Shown here in pieces: positions 36,601 through 47,900 of a stretch of DNA of 64,000 nt; position 1 is the stretch's first letter, and each line of letters opens with the position of its first letter. The position numbers and the translations under genes were made by a program. Location of the stretch: contig JACSVZ010000001.1 of the NCBI GenBank assembly GCA_014706295.1, positions 118,634,763 to 118,698,762 on the forward strand, given 5' to 3'. The DNA is from Lycocorax pyrrhopterus obiensis. Its lineage: Eukaryota > Chordata > Aves > Passeriformes > Paradisaeidae. Below the pieces are notes generated by a model. The model was not told the DNA's origin and did no database searches. It saw only the letters and a list, made by a program, of their open reading frames with translations.

Positions 36601-39600
36601 ACATGGTCTCTCCATACCAGTTCTGGTTCTTTCTGGAGATGGAGAGAACTGCCCACAGCTTGGATGATTTCCCTTCTCTGGTTTTTGAATAAGTAGGATG
36701 TGCAGTTAGAGAAAATAAATTCCACCACCCTTTCAAAATGCAACATTTCAACTGCAGTCAGACTTTTGCACAGCAAGTTACAGCTGGTTTTAGGTTCCAC
36801 TGCCCTGAGCAATTCCAGGTGATCAGTAAATATCGTCATCTGCCTGGCTACACCCCTTCCCACATAATCCATAAATCTGGTGAACAGCAGGAACTCCCTG
36901 GTAACCCACCCCTGTGTACTACTGTGACACCAGAAATCTGTAAGGGAATTCTCTTACCTACAGGGGAGGCAGAGCATGGGCAAGTGGCTGATTGATTGTG
37001 TCATGCTGGATGAAGAGCTTTGACTGTGTGCCAAATGAACCCATTTTTGTGGAAGCAGGGCTACAGGATGGACAGCCACTGTTACACAGGGGAACACAGC
37101 AGCCTCTTGGCTGGTGCAAAGAAATCACCTTTCACCAGACCAGGCTGCTCCAAGCCCCATCCAACCTGGCCTTGGACACTTCCAGGGATGAGTATTTTTG
37201 TGTCTCCTTCAAATGCCATTTCTGACAGCAGAGATCCAATACTAAAATTTTCATGCAAGAGGCGGGCAGATGCTAATTCCAAGGCAGATCCATGGAGAGT
37301 TTCTCATGAATTGCAAGAGGAATCCATGAAACCACAGCAGAACCCTTCCCTAGGAGCCTGCCACACTGATGTATTTAGCAGCATTAGTCAATGCTTCAAA
37401 TTCAGCTTAACAAGAGTTAACACCTGCAGAGAAAATGTTAGTAGTTGTGTCGTACATTAAGTATCTGGGAAAAACATATACCAGAACTCCTATGTTTGCA
37501 AGGGAATTGGAGCAGAAAGTGAAGAGGAGCTGGGAATTAAAAACTATTGTCACCCCTGATGCAAATACACGTAGATTGTGATTTAAAACAAAATACTCGC
37601 CTCCAAGCAAGGCTGGGAAAACATGAGTGACCTCAGGTTTAACACTGAACCCCCAAAAGGGCAGAATAAATGTGTAGTTTTCCACAAAATCCCAGGTGAC
37701 CGCAGAGAGCTGTGCGAAGACATTTCTCCAAAGAAAAGAATAAGTATCTTTGAGTTTTTCTAGAGCTGCTTTTTTTAGCAAAACATCAACACACATTCAA
37801 AATTAGAAGTGTGCCCAATAAACAGCAGCTGTGGTTTTGCACCTTCCTATGCTGAAGCCGTATTTTGCTGACCAAATATTTAAGCTGACAGAACTAATTA
37901 CAGCTTTTTCAAGTATCCAGCAAACCAAAACAGAAATGGATCTGACATAATAACTTTTCTAGAATAATCCTTAAACTCCAAGCCAGCCAGGCAGCATATT
38001 AAACTGGAATTACAAAACAAATTCTGGGCACCCTCTGCAGCTGTTTTATCCTATTGTGCAGTTTGTCCTCTTTATCATGTCCTCAACCCCTAGGATGCCC
38101 ACATGGCTCAGCAAATCTCTCCCCAATTTTTGAAGGGGTTTTCTTTCAGGTATTTTCCTAAAATGAAAAAAAAAAAAATTGCACCAAGCAGAAGGAACCA
38201 TTTTCAGAAAGTCCTTTTTCTGCTGAGAGCCCCTATTTAAAACTACTAAAGCAAATATAGAACAAGTGCATGAATCAAGAGATTTCATTCTCGCATCATA
38301 TTTGAACCCAACCAAATCAAACATCATCTACAAGTAACAACTGCCACGGCTGACAAGTTGTATTTAGAAATTCTAAAAATTGACTAGGACAGTATCTTAA
38401 GTTCTGCCTTAGAGATGCTGAATACATAAAATGTTTCTTTATTAAAAGGATTCCAAGGGGAAAAAATGGATTAAAAAAGAAAAAATTAGTTGGAATTGCC
38501 ATGATCAAATTACACAGATCTGATCCAATCAAGCCCTTCTAGATAATTAAAAGATCTTCAGAGATTGTACATGATTTTTATTCACACACTGGAAAGGAAC
38601 AGCAAACTGACTTTCATTTTTAAATCCCGTCCGGGTGCTTAACTCTGAATGAGCCACTAGCAAAAAACTAAAGGCAAAAAACAAGACAGGAAATGCAGAA
38701 GCTGCTACAGCTGTTGGGATCTGCTGCCATGGGTCTGGGGCCTTTTGCTCCACCAGTGACTCCACACACTCTATTATTTGATTTCCCCACAGAACACAGA
38801 ATCAGGCCATAAAGTCTGATTTTGTTTCCATTTCAGTCGACCAATTCGAAGGAATCACTTGCAACACGCAGGCAATTCCCAACACAGCCTTGGCCATGAG
38901 TGCTCCTTAAAGAAATGGACTCTGAATTCCTCTCAGTGGCTGACTTTCACATATTCCTGGAGCTGAAGAGAAGCTCCAGCTTCCTTTGGAAAGAGCCTTT
39001 TGGAACTGTCGTTTCATTGGACAATTCTGTTGGAGAGCACTTAAGTCCAGGGAGGAGAGGACTGTGCTAGCAAAGCAGGAATCAATGCCACATGCTATGA
39101 AATACAACGAAATTCTAAGCACACATCCCGTGCTCCCGCAAAACCCACTCCACGCTATGTCGCAGGAGCCATGCTGGATATCAGGGAAAATTCCTTCCCC
39201 AAAAAGGGTCTGTCCAGCCCTGGTACAGCTGCCCAGGGAAGCGGTGAGTCCCTATCCCTGGAGTGATTTAAAGCTGTGTGGCTGTGGCACTCGGGGACAG
39301 GGGTCAGCGGTGGCCTTGGCAGTGCTGGGGGAATGGTTGGACTCCATGGTCTTAGAGGGCTTTTCCAACCTGAACAATTCCATGATTCAATTTTCTTCAG
39401 CCAGTTTGACTTCTCAAATGAGATTCTCCCACAGAGAGACATAAGAAAGTGATTGTACTAAAAAATAGCAAAAAAAGAAAAAACTTTAAAGAAAAAGCTA
39501 GAAACAAGTCTACTTTCACATATTTAAATGCAGCAACAGGTGCCTTTTTTTACAAACGACTGAAACACATATTAACCTTTTAATGGCATATTACAAAAAA

Positions 39601-41638
39601 ATGTAAGACTTTATTTCAGTTAAGAAGTCCTCAGTAAATTCTATTTTTCTGTAGCAATGTCACGTGCTTGACCCTCTGCTCCTCAGGATCTGCTTTCAGC
39701 CACACCACAGTCACATTAAGATGACCTGCATGGTGGAAAAAAAAGGGAATAAAAAGAAAGTGCCCAACACACCAGTCAGAGGATTTAGCCATGGAAAAAT
39801 GAGGTTGCTGGCACTCATGGATATTAAGTTTAAATCCATTTTAACAGCCTGGCTTCCAAGTCAAGAAATTGAAAGCACAGAAATAAATCACGTTTATAAA
39901 CGCGAGATGCTTAATGCAGCAAATAAATGTTTTCTTAAGTTTAGTTATTTTTGCTCCCTCTAAAAGTTTGAATTTTGAAGGACTATTTCAGTGCAGCCCT
40001 GTACATCTGCCAGCACTGTAAATCACACTGGATTTTCCCTGTACAACTAATCCCATTCTCTTTTGGTGGAATTCTCTTCGGGTGGAATCTTGCACTTGTT
40101 TGTACTGAACTGAACCTTGATAAGGATAAACTCAGCTTAAGCTAAACTTTCTATCCCACTTCCTCTTGTTTCCTTTTCACAAGAACCCCAAGCCCCTCTG
40201 GATGAGGCCATTCCACATTGGACGTGTAGCACCTCCCACAACAGGAACATCACCTGTAAAGGGATTTACTGGGTGGGAGAGTGGTAAATCAAAACTACAC
40301 CTGTGCTGTGCAACCACAACATGATTATGAATTACTCCCCGCTGCTTCCAAGGGAAGAATTCCAGGGGAATTCTTGATCCTTAACTACGACACTGGATTT
40401 TGTATCAGTGCTCTCTGAAAGCATTTGAAAAAGAAAAAACAGGTTTATAAAATGGCAGAAAATAAACTTTCCTTCATGATCATTTCCCTAACAGCGTTTA
40501 AAACCCCTCCAATGCATGGAAAGAGAGGAAGAATTACATAAATTAATACACGTTACACCCCTAGACACTAGTCAAACTTCTCCCACAGCTCCCAAAATGT
40601 GCTCTCAACCCCTGCTTAAAAGACTTAAGAGTATCCCAGATTTAAGCAGAGATTAAAGTCACTTGGCAGAGCTCACCTACTTCACATGGGTGCCTGCGGC
40701 TGAGAAGTCCCGTTTCACAGAATCATGGAATATTCTGAGTTGGAAAGGGACCCACCACAAGTATGATCAAAGTCCAGCTCCAGCTTAGGAATTCAACTCC
40801 TGAGAATCTCCATACACCCCTCCCCCAGCCACACTCTGAGGTACCACCCAGACATCGTGCTTGACCCTTCCTCCAAACACTGATGGCAAAAGGACTGGGA
40901 GAAAAGGGCTGGAGAGTTGATCCCAGCACCTGCCACCTTCCCCCAGCGCTGAGGATACTCTGGGCAGTGATACCTTCGCCCTTTGCGGCTGGAGAAGCCT
41001 GATCCAGATGTTACTCTCCTGGAGCACGGGGAAGCAGGACCAACCCTCCCTCCAGACCCCCTAAGAATGACCACCCCTCCCTCCAGATCCCCCAGTAATG
41101 ACCATTCCCTGTGTCCAGATCCACCAGTACGAGCCCACCCTCCCTTCAGACTCCCCCCCAATGAGCCCACGTCCCTCCAGACCCCTTCAGTAATGGCCAT
41201 TCCCTCCGTTCGGATCCACCAATACGAGCCCCCCTCTCTCCAGACCCCCCGATGACCATTCCCTCTGGCCAGATCCCCCAGTGCGAGTTCCCCTCCGTGC
41301 AGATCCCCCGATAATGACCATTCCCTCCCTGCGGACCCCCGATAATGACCATTCCCTCCGTCCAGACCCCGGAATAGCGTGCCTCCCTTCCTTGCAGATC
41401 CCCCCAATAAAGACCACCCATCCCTCCAGACCCCCAACACGAGCCCCTCTCCCTTCAGAGCCTCCGCTCCGTAGTAACCTTTCCCCCCAAACTCCCCCCC
41501 CCCGGATCCCCGCATCCGCCCCTGCCCTTCCCCCGCCTACCCCATGCGCATCTTGGACCCGGACTGGCCGCCGCCGCCAGGCAACGGGGGCCGCGGCGGG
41601 AGGCGGCCCAGATGCAGCTGCTTCTCCAGGGCCGACAT
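24665..41638 (-). CDS. PPME1: Protein phosphatase methylesterase 1
   Basis: PPME1 demethylates the C-terminal leucine carboxyl of the PP2A catalytic subunit and thereby inactivates the enzyme. It is a soluble alpha/beta hydrolase. Coding exons (minus) are 41638-41541, 35501-35408, 33842-33750, 32714-32657, 32157-32106, 30297-30143, 29528-29438, 29077-29012, 28810-28678, 28228-28099, 27656-27612, 26836-26772, 25724-25657 and 24683-24665. All phases join, giving 388 residues (human 386). The HGGGH loop is in exon 3. The nucleophile Ser155 is in GHSMGG (exon 6), Asp180 in CMIDVVE, and His351 in CGHAVHED (exon 12). Exon 9 carries a Glu/Asp-rich insert longer than in human. Exon 14 supplies only the last residues (CVFPAC). 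Intron 2 is a U12 AT-AC intron. The gene is head to head with C2CD3 and tail to tail with P4HA3. Confidence 0.97.
26027..26140 (-). repeat. CR1 LINE 3' fragment
   Basis: tggaatggttttggttgtag, then gttccaccccctgccatggg. It is truncated after ggctgctccaagcctcaccc. It lies in PPME1 intron 12. Confidence 0.9.
29838..29925 (+). repeat. CR1 LINE 3' end
   Basis: ttggactcgatgatctcaaa, then ggtcttttccaacctagctg and tail attctctgattctgtga. It lies in PPME1 intron 6. Confidence 0.9.
30550..30636 (+). repeat. Short CR1 LINE 3' end
   Basis: agcaacctggtctagtggaa, then ggtgtccttgcccatg and a degraded tail aaattctgtgattcc. It lies in PPME1 intron 5. Confidence 0.85.
33843..35407 (-). other. PPME1: U12-type AT-AC intron 2 of PPME1
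   Basis: Read on the minus strand, the donor is ATATCCTTTT (starting at 35407, directly after the GAT codon). The branch-point element is GTCCTTAAC (33852-33860), and the 3' splice site is AC at 33844-33843. The junction gives GKD/TFRIYKSG in phase 0, as the protein family requires. No GT or AG fits these junctions. A CR1 of 308 bp (34138-34445) lies inside. Confidence 0.93.
34138..34445 (+). repeat. CR1 LINE 3' fragment, about 300 bp
   Basis: It runs from gatagttattttttacacag through aattcttccctgtgatggtg, ggctggatggggcttggagc and acttccaacccaaatgctct to the tail actccatgattcatga. It lies in the PPME1 AT-AC intron. Confidence 0.93.
37125..37190 (-). repeat. Short CR1 LINE fragment
   Basis: accaggctgctccaagcccc, then atccaacctggccttggaca and cttccagggatgag. 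Neither CR1 end is present. Confidence 0.85.
39165..39390 (+). repeat. CR1 LINE 3' fragment
   Basis: ctgtccagccctggtacagc through gcggtggccttggcagtgct and gcttttccaacctgaacaat to the tail tccatgattca. Confidence 0.92.
40714..40790 (-). repeat. CR1 LINE 3' end, short
   Basis: tttcacagaatcatggaata, then ttctgagttggaaagggacc. Only the last ~70 bp of CR1 is recognisable. Confidence 0.8.
41035..41470 (-). repeat. Degenerate ~31-37-bp minisatellite beside PPME1 exon 1
   Basis: The plus strand shows repeated ataatgaccattccctcc and ccagatcccccagt blocks. Two adjacent near-identical copies start at about 41311 and 41342, 31 bp apart. It is stop-free over about 240 codons on the minus strand, but the translation is low-complexity Gly/Trp-rich repeat and not a gene. 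It begins about 70 bp into PPME1 intron 1. Confidence 0.75.
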
Positions 41639-41909
41639 GACAGCGAGGGACACACCGGGAATACCGGGAACACCGGGACCCCCGCGCCGCCCCCGCCGCC
41701 CCGCCCCGCCCCGCCGGAAGCGGCCTCCCCCAACAGCGCCGCCACGCGGCACCCAGCACACCCGTCCGCATGGCACCGAGCGCCCCCGTCCGCGCGGCAC
41801 CAAGGGAAACGTAGTCCGCGCCCCCGCTGTGCCCTACGGGGCGCGGTGCATGGCGGGAGCTGTAGTCCCCCTCGGCGGCGGCGGTTGCCGGGCGGGAGGC
41901 GCGGGCGGG
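41639..41909. promoter_or_regulatory. Bidirectional PPME1 / C2CD3 promoter
   Basis: The two start codons point away from each other (PPME1 ATG at 41638 on minus, C2CD3 ATG at 41910 on plus), with 271 bp of CpG-rich DNA between them. There is no TATA box. A ZNF143/THAP11-type motif reads GACTACAGCTCCCGCCATGC on the minus strand at about 41848-41867. A partial second copy (acgtagtccgcg) is near 41810. In human these genes are also adjacent and divergent. Confidence 0.85.
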
Positions 41910-44900
41910 ATGCGGCGGAGGGGAGGTGCGGGGAGGGATGGAGCGGCGGAGGGGGCGCTTGGGGGAATGCAGGGAGGAGGGAAGAGTGCTGGGGTGGGAC
42001 GGGAAGCGGCACGGGTGCTCGGCGTGATGTACGGGCCGCTGACGCCGCCTGTCCCCGCAGGTCCTGGCGACCCCGCCGCCGCCGCCGCCAGCCTCCCGCC
42101 GCTCGTGCAGGGCCCGCCGCGCTGCTTCCTGCGCTGCACCGTGTCCCGCGTGCTGTGGGCGGCCCCGCAGCCGCCCGCCGTGGTGCGCCTGCGGTGGTGG
42201 GGGGAGACCTCCGGCGGCACCGTGTTCCAGCCCGCCTCCCGGCCCGGGCAGCCCGCGGGCAGAACCAGCGCCCGCTTCGCCGTGCGCTGCGGGCCCCGGC
42301 AGCTCGCCGCGTACCTGGCAGGTAGGGATGCTTCTCCCGGGAGACCGCCAAAGCCGCGGCGTTTGTTAGGATTAGGTTAGGACGGGAGGACGTGGTCTTC
42401 AGCTGTGCCAGGGAGGTTCAGGTTGGGCACCAGGAGGAATTTCTTCGCGGAAAGGGTGGTCAGTCATTGAAATGGGCTGCCCAGGGGGTTACCCTCTAGC
42501 AGTGGTAAGCTATTTCCCTTTGTCCTGTCATAAGCGTTCCTTTTCTGGTAATCCTGTACTTATTTATCATAATTTATTACCAGCAATAATGTCTGTATTG
42601 AGTCTTCTTTACCTGCTGCCTCATTACTGAAATTTCCTTATACAACATAAGGTTAACCTCTGACATCTCTCTCATTTTAGCCAAAAAGTGTGAGTTGTGA
42701 CCGTGAGACTGACCTGAAGATATTCCTGATTTTTGCAGATATGGGTGTCCTTGTCCTGGAGGTTCTGACCAAACTTGACCACCTCCCCCTTGGCAGAGCA
42801 CAGATCACTAAACTGTCGCAGCTCTCTCCCAGCCATCCCATCAAAGGGTCTTTTGCTGTGGTGTCACCGACATCCGATAAACTCGGAGAGCTGCAGGTAG
42901 TCTTGATGTCTTCGCTCATTATTATAAATTGTGTGCTGTGGCACTGGTATAATCAGGTGCAGGATCAAGCTGTACATGGCACACTGCAGGCCTGCCCTCT
43001 GTCCAAGGCATTTCTGAGCTAAGGTAACAAATGAAAACACAAATACTGGTGGTGTTGACTTTGTTTTGTTTAGAGGGATGTGGGGTAGTTGAGCTTGATG
43101 AGGAAAATGTGGTCATCTCTATGCTGAGAGTGAGTATTAACAGTGGATTTAAAAGTGGATATTTGGTTCTAACACTTCACTGGGCTGGAATAATAGAAGA
43201 TTTTGACATCTGGAATTAAGAAAGTTCTGTCTTGCTGCCCTGGCTCTGGAAAACTGATGATGAAAGATAGTTGTCTGGGATATGAAAACATGGAATGAGA
43301 AACAAGTAGTTGTAAATGTGTGACATAGCTGCATAATATAAACATTACTTTATGCAGAAAAGCAACAGTTTCCCATAGCACAACAGGTGAAGTTGAATGC
43401 AGTATTTACTGCACTTAATTAAGAAAAAACAAAGTGATATTTTCACATTTTCTCTTTCAGGTCTCACTGGTTCTAGAACCTCTGCCAGAACTGTATGACA
43501 CCAGCAGCTCTGTGCCGACCACAGAGGGAAGTTTAGATGCTGCTGCTCAGGGAAGCAGCAAGTCCCAGCTCCCTGCTCCGTCCCAGCAGCCCAGGCACAC
43601 ACAGGTGACTGTTGCTGACCAAGAGTCTGTTGACAACAGCAAAGCCACAACTCCCAGGTACCTTTTTTCCCCCCATGACAAAATTGTGGTTTATTTTGCA
43701 GTAAGCTTTTAAAGTAATGGCTGTACGCTTGTGAGTTATGGAATGCTTGATCTTTGCAAGCATATATTTTATATGAAATCCAGAATGTTGAGGGTTTCCA
43801 AGGTGACAGGGACAATTTCTTGTCTGATAGAAATTTGCATCTTACGTTGACTTAGTTCAAGTCATGCAAGTTCACACAAGAGGTGCCTCAAATCATGCGA
43901 TGACTGAGTAATTTGGGTTGGAAGGCATCTTAAGGTTTATCTCATTTCAGCCCTGCTGCCAGAACACCTTCCACTAGCCCAGGTTGCTCCAAGCCCCATC
44001 CAACCTGGCCTTGGACATTTCCAGGGATCTAGGGGCAGCCACAGCTGCTCTGGGTAACCTATGCCAGAGCCTCACCACACTCCAGCAAAGAACTTTCTCC
44101 TGATATCTAATCTAAACCTACCCTCTGGCAGTGGGAATCCATCCCCCCTTGTCCTGCCACAAAAAGCTCTTGTACAAAAGATCTTTTAAAAAGCTTTTTT
44201 TAAAAAAATCTCTTACTTGCGGCTTGGGTCGGTCTCTCCGATGGTCTAAGTGGCAGGTGAGGAATCATTGAAATAACACATCGTGTTTCCTTTTGGAGTG
44301 TGTCCTGAAGGGAGAACTTGCAGAGTTTCGAATCCCTTTGCCCACCCACTTGAGTTGTTACTGAAATAATGTTTCATTTTTCACTAGAGGAAAGGACCAT
44401 TTGCTCTACCAAGAGAGCTCTGAAAACATAAAGGACCCCTTTTCTGTTTCTCATCACCGTATGGTTGTACCAGATGGATGTTTGAAAATGAATCCTTCAG
44501 ATCAGCCCCTGTCACTTCCCACCAGCACCGATCCCGAAGCGCTTCCCAGAAGGAACACACGGATGCTCTCCGTGCACAACTCGGCTACAAAAGACCTGCT
44601 GTCAGGTTTGTGTGCAACTGGCTTCATCTTTTAGATTGCACTACAAACAACTCTTGATGCTATTTTGTGTGCCTGTCTGGAGATGAGATTTTCTGAAGGG
44701 AAGGAGACTTCACACCCTCTTGCTGCATTATACCAAAAAGGCCTTTACTTAAAAACCTCTGCTGCCTGGGCTGGATTGAAATAAGCATTGGTGTAGGGCA
44801 CATTTCCATATGTGCTGTCTTTTGAGTTTTATATTTACAGAAAAGACCGAAAATTAGACATCCTGAAGTGGCAAACTGCTCTTCCCTAAGTTAGTCCTGC

Positions 44901-47900
44901 TTCTGTATCCTAATAATGCCCTTCCAGTACCTGACTTGGTGTGAGCAGACAAGTTCCTTGTACAGCTGAGTGGGAGCCTGATGGAGGATCACTCTCCCTC
45001 ACTCCCAGCTGAGCTGTTTTCTGGTGTATAAGACGTATTTAACCCCCAGCGCATCAAGATCTCTTTTTAACAGCAGAAAACAGAAGTTTCTTGACTGTAG
45101 CTGACACATTTGTTGTGTCTACACGTTGCTTTTAAATTGCATTTGAATGCTGAAATGTAATCCTTCTGCTTATTTCCCAGCTCTCTTGGATCAAGGCAGT
45201 AAACTCCGTGATGCCATGGTTGTTTCTGCAATGAAGTCCAGCCCAGACATGGAGATTGAACTGAATAAAATGTCTCATTTTATAGAGAGAGACAATTTTA
45301 AAGCACCAACAAAGTGAGTTTGGATTGGGGGAACTGAGATTCAAGCTCCAAACCATAAATTTTGAGGCTTTATCTGGAAAACTGTAAATACTGAGGTTCA
45401 TAGGATGTGTTTTAGGATTAATTTAAGGTGAAACCACTACCTCATTCAAATGGGAAGTTAATTTCTACCTGTGAATAAATGCCTAAATTTTGTGAATTCA
45501 TTTTAATTTTCAGGTAGCAAGCCTTGATTTAAATAATTGATTTAAATTTAGTTTCTTAGTATATTTGTATTTAGTTCAAAGTTATTTGACAAGGAAATAT
45601 TAAATGTTGGTAGGGAATAAGAGTAGTGCAAGGAAGTGCAAGTGAAATGGCACTGCCTTGCAAAGAACATCTTTTCAAATAAGTGTAAGTAATTGATGAC
45701 CTAAATGCATGGTTTTTTATTAGGAGAAAAGAAACTTAAATTTCTTGGTTTTCTTCTGGAAAAATATGAATATTGCCTGTTGTTCTGCGATAACCAGAAA
45801 GTAATGTCATTGTCTTTGATAGTCAATGATGCTGTTGCAAACTCAATTTCATTTATTTCTGCTCAAACTATTAATATTTGTGTAAAATTAGATTATTTTG
45901 GACTTCCCAGAAAAAATGGTAGACCAATTAATGGATTAGTCTTGAGCGTGCCTTAATATCTTTATTTTTCCTTTTACTGCTATCTGCGCTTCCATTGCTG
46001 TTACCCAGGAGCCCAAAAGGTTTGAAGTCCAGTTTTGTGCCCACTCCTGAAGATCCCCATCACTTTGGATCTGAAGTTTCAGGTCAGCAGTTTGACCTAA
46101 ACTCTGAAGAAAGAGCAATCCAGTTACTGCTGGGCAGGTGAGTGTGATGCACTGGAGGCTGCTGCAAAATTGTCCTTGTCTGACCATTTTGTACTGAAAA
46201 ATGTCTCTTGACTCTTCAAGTTCTCCACATTTTTGGGAATGTAACCAGTGAATCGTGTGCAAGTGATGGAGGTGTTTTATAGCTCAGCTTTAATGCACAA
46301 CAACCTGGATAGCTCCAAGTCACTTGGTGTAAAAGTGACACCAGAAAGATTAACCACAACCTTTGAGTTATTAACTAAGTTATTTAATAGTTGTAACTGT
46401 TGTGTCCTAAAATATTGCATAAAGTAAGTACATAAAACAAACACCATCTTTCTTTGAAGAGGAAACACTCTGTAAATTAAAATTAATGAGAAACAGTATT
46501 TTTTTTTAATCTTTCTCCAAATACTAATTGGACCTTTTCCTCTCATTTTGAGTAGCAGGAGCATAAATGTTTTGGTCTTTTTTTTTAATCAAAGTAAACT
46601 GTCCTTAAGTGTTACTGGTATCTTAAAGCATTCCAAGAGTTATAAAGCAGTGAAGGGTAAAAATTAGCGGTAGATATTCATAGGTATATTTTACAATTAA
46701 AGTCATTAAGGTCTAGAGTCAGTTGCCCCACGAGGTTGTGGAATCTGCAGCTTTTAAGATACCCAAAATCCAACTGGACAACTTTTTATTTGCATCCCTT
46801 CCCTTTGAGCAGGGGTTGGACTGGGTGATCTCCAGAGATCTCTTCTAACCCCAGCTGTGGCACGTTTCACACACCGTGTTTTCCTCTTGGGGCAGAGATG
46901 TTATCCCGAGGTTACCCTTCCAGCTGGGTCACAGACGTGCTGTGTGAGCACAGTTTGGCTCTGTCTGGAGCCAGTATAGCCCAAATGCAGGGTAAAATAG
47001 GCAGTATTGTCCACATCCCTTAGAGACTGACTGCGGAACTTGGAACACTAAGGTGTGTTTCTGTGTCTTGTGTCCACAGTGCTGATTTCTCTCCGGGGCA
47101 TTTTTGGGATCGGACAGGCTCCCTGTGGGATTCTCTCTCCCTCGGCAGTGAGGTGTATGACAGTGAACTCGGTGATCCCCATTACGACCAGAGTCTGCTG
47201 GAGAGGCTTTTTTACACAACTCCTGTAAGTGGAGATCCAAAGGAAAATGTGCCTTCCCTGATGTGCAGAAAACCAGAAGTTTGCATGATCAAAAAAACTG
47301 CAGATTTCAGTATTTTAAAGCTGAATAAGCATTAAGTATCGTACAAAAGCTTGTAAGTACATGAGTACGTTGCTTAAAATTAATAGTATTAAAAGAATAT
47401 TGTTAAGACTACAAAGTCAGGCATCGAGTTTGGAAACTGCTGGGATTGAGACTGTCCAGGAAGACTTCTTGTTTTTTAAATCTCTGAAAAATTTGGTACC
47501 ATTTTAATTGTTTCAAGTGATGCCATGCACAAGTTGTTTTCCATTTATGTATTGTGATCATTATGGAACTCTCTTGACAATGATAATTAACTTCTTATTT
47601 ATGTGCATTATTTCTGCTTCAGAAATCTGATTCCAGTTTGAGTGATTTCCTCAGTGATGATGATGTTAAATCCTCAAAAAAAGCATCCAAGACAGAAACT
47701 CTCAAGAAAGCGGGTCCAGTGAATCCACAGAACGATTTTCATGCCTTTGATCAGAATGTGACAGAAACTAAACCCAGGTAGTTACATCAGTGACTTCTGT
47801 TCTGACCTCATCTAAATTGTATTCCCTTTTTTTAGGATGGAACCAGTAAAAGTGTCCCTAAAGATCCAGTTATCAAACTTTACTTGTGCAATACAGTTAG

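Larger units (their letters stand above)
35502..41540 (-). other. PPME1: PPME1 intron 1, 6.0 kb
   Basis: This is the longest intron in the window, between exons 1 and 2 of PPME1. I see no further exon on either strand. Identified contents are CR1 fragments (37125-37190, 39165-39390, 40714-40790) and a tandem repeat near exon 1 (41035-41470). The rest is AT-richer unique sequence. Confidence 0.7.

Noticed and set aside
40793..41515. 240-codon minus-strand frame in PPME1 intron 1
   Set aside because: It is a Gly/Trp/Arg-rich low-complexity translation of a degenerate minisatellite, in the intron next to exon 1.
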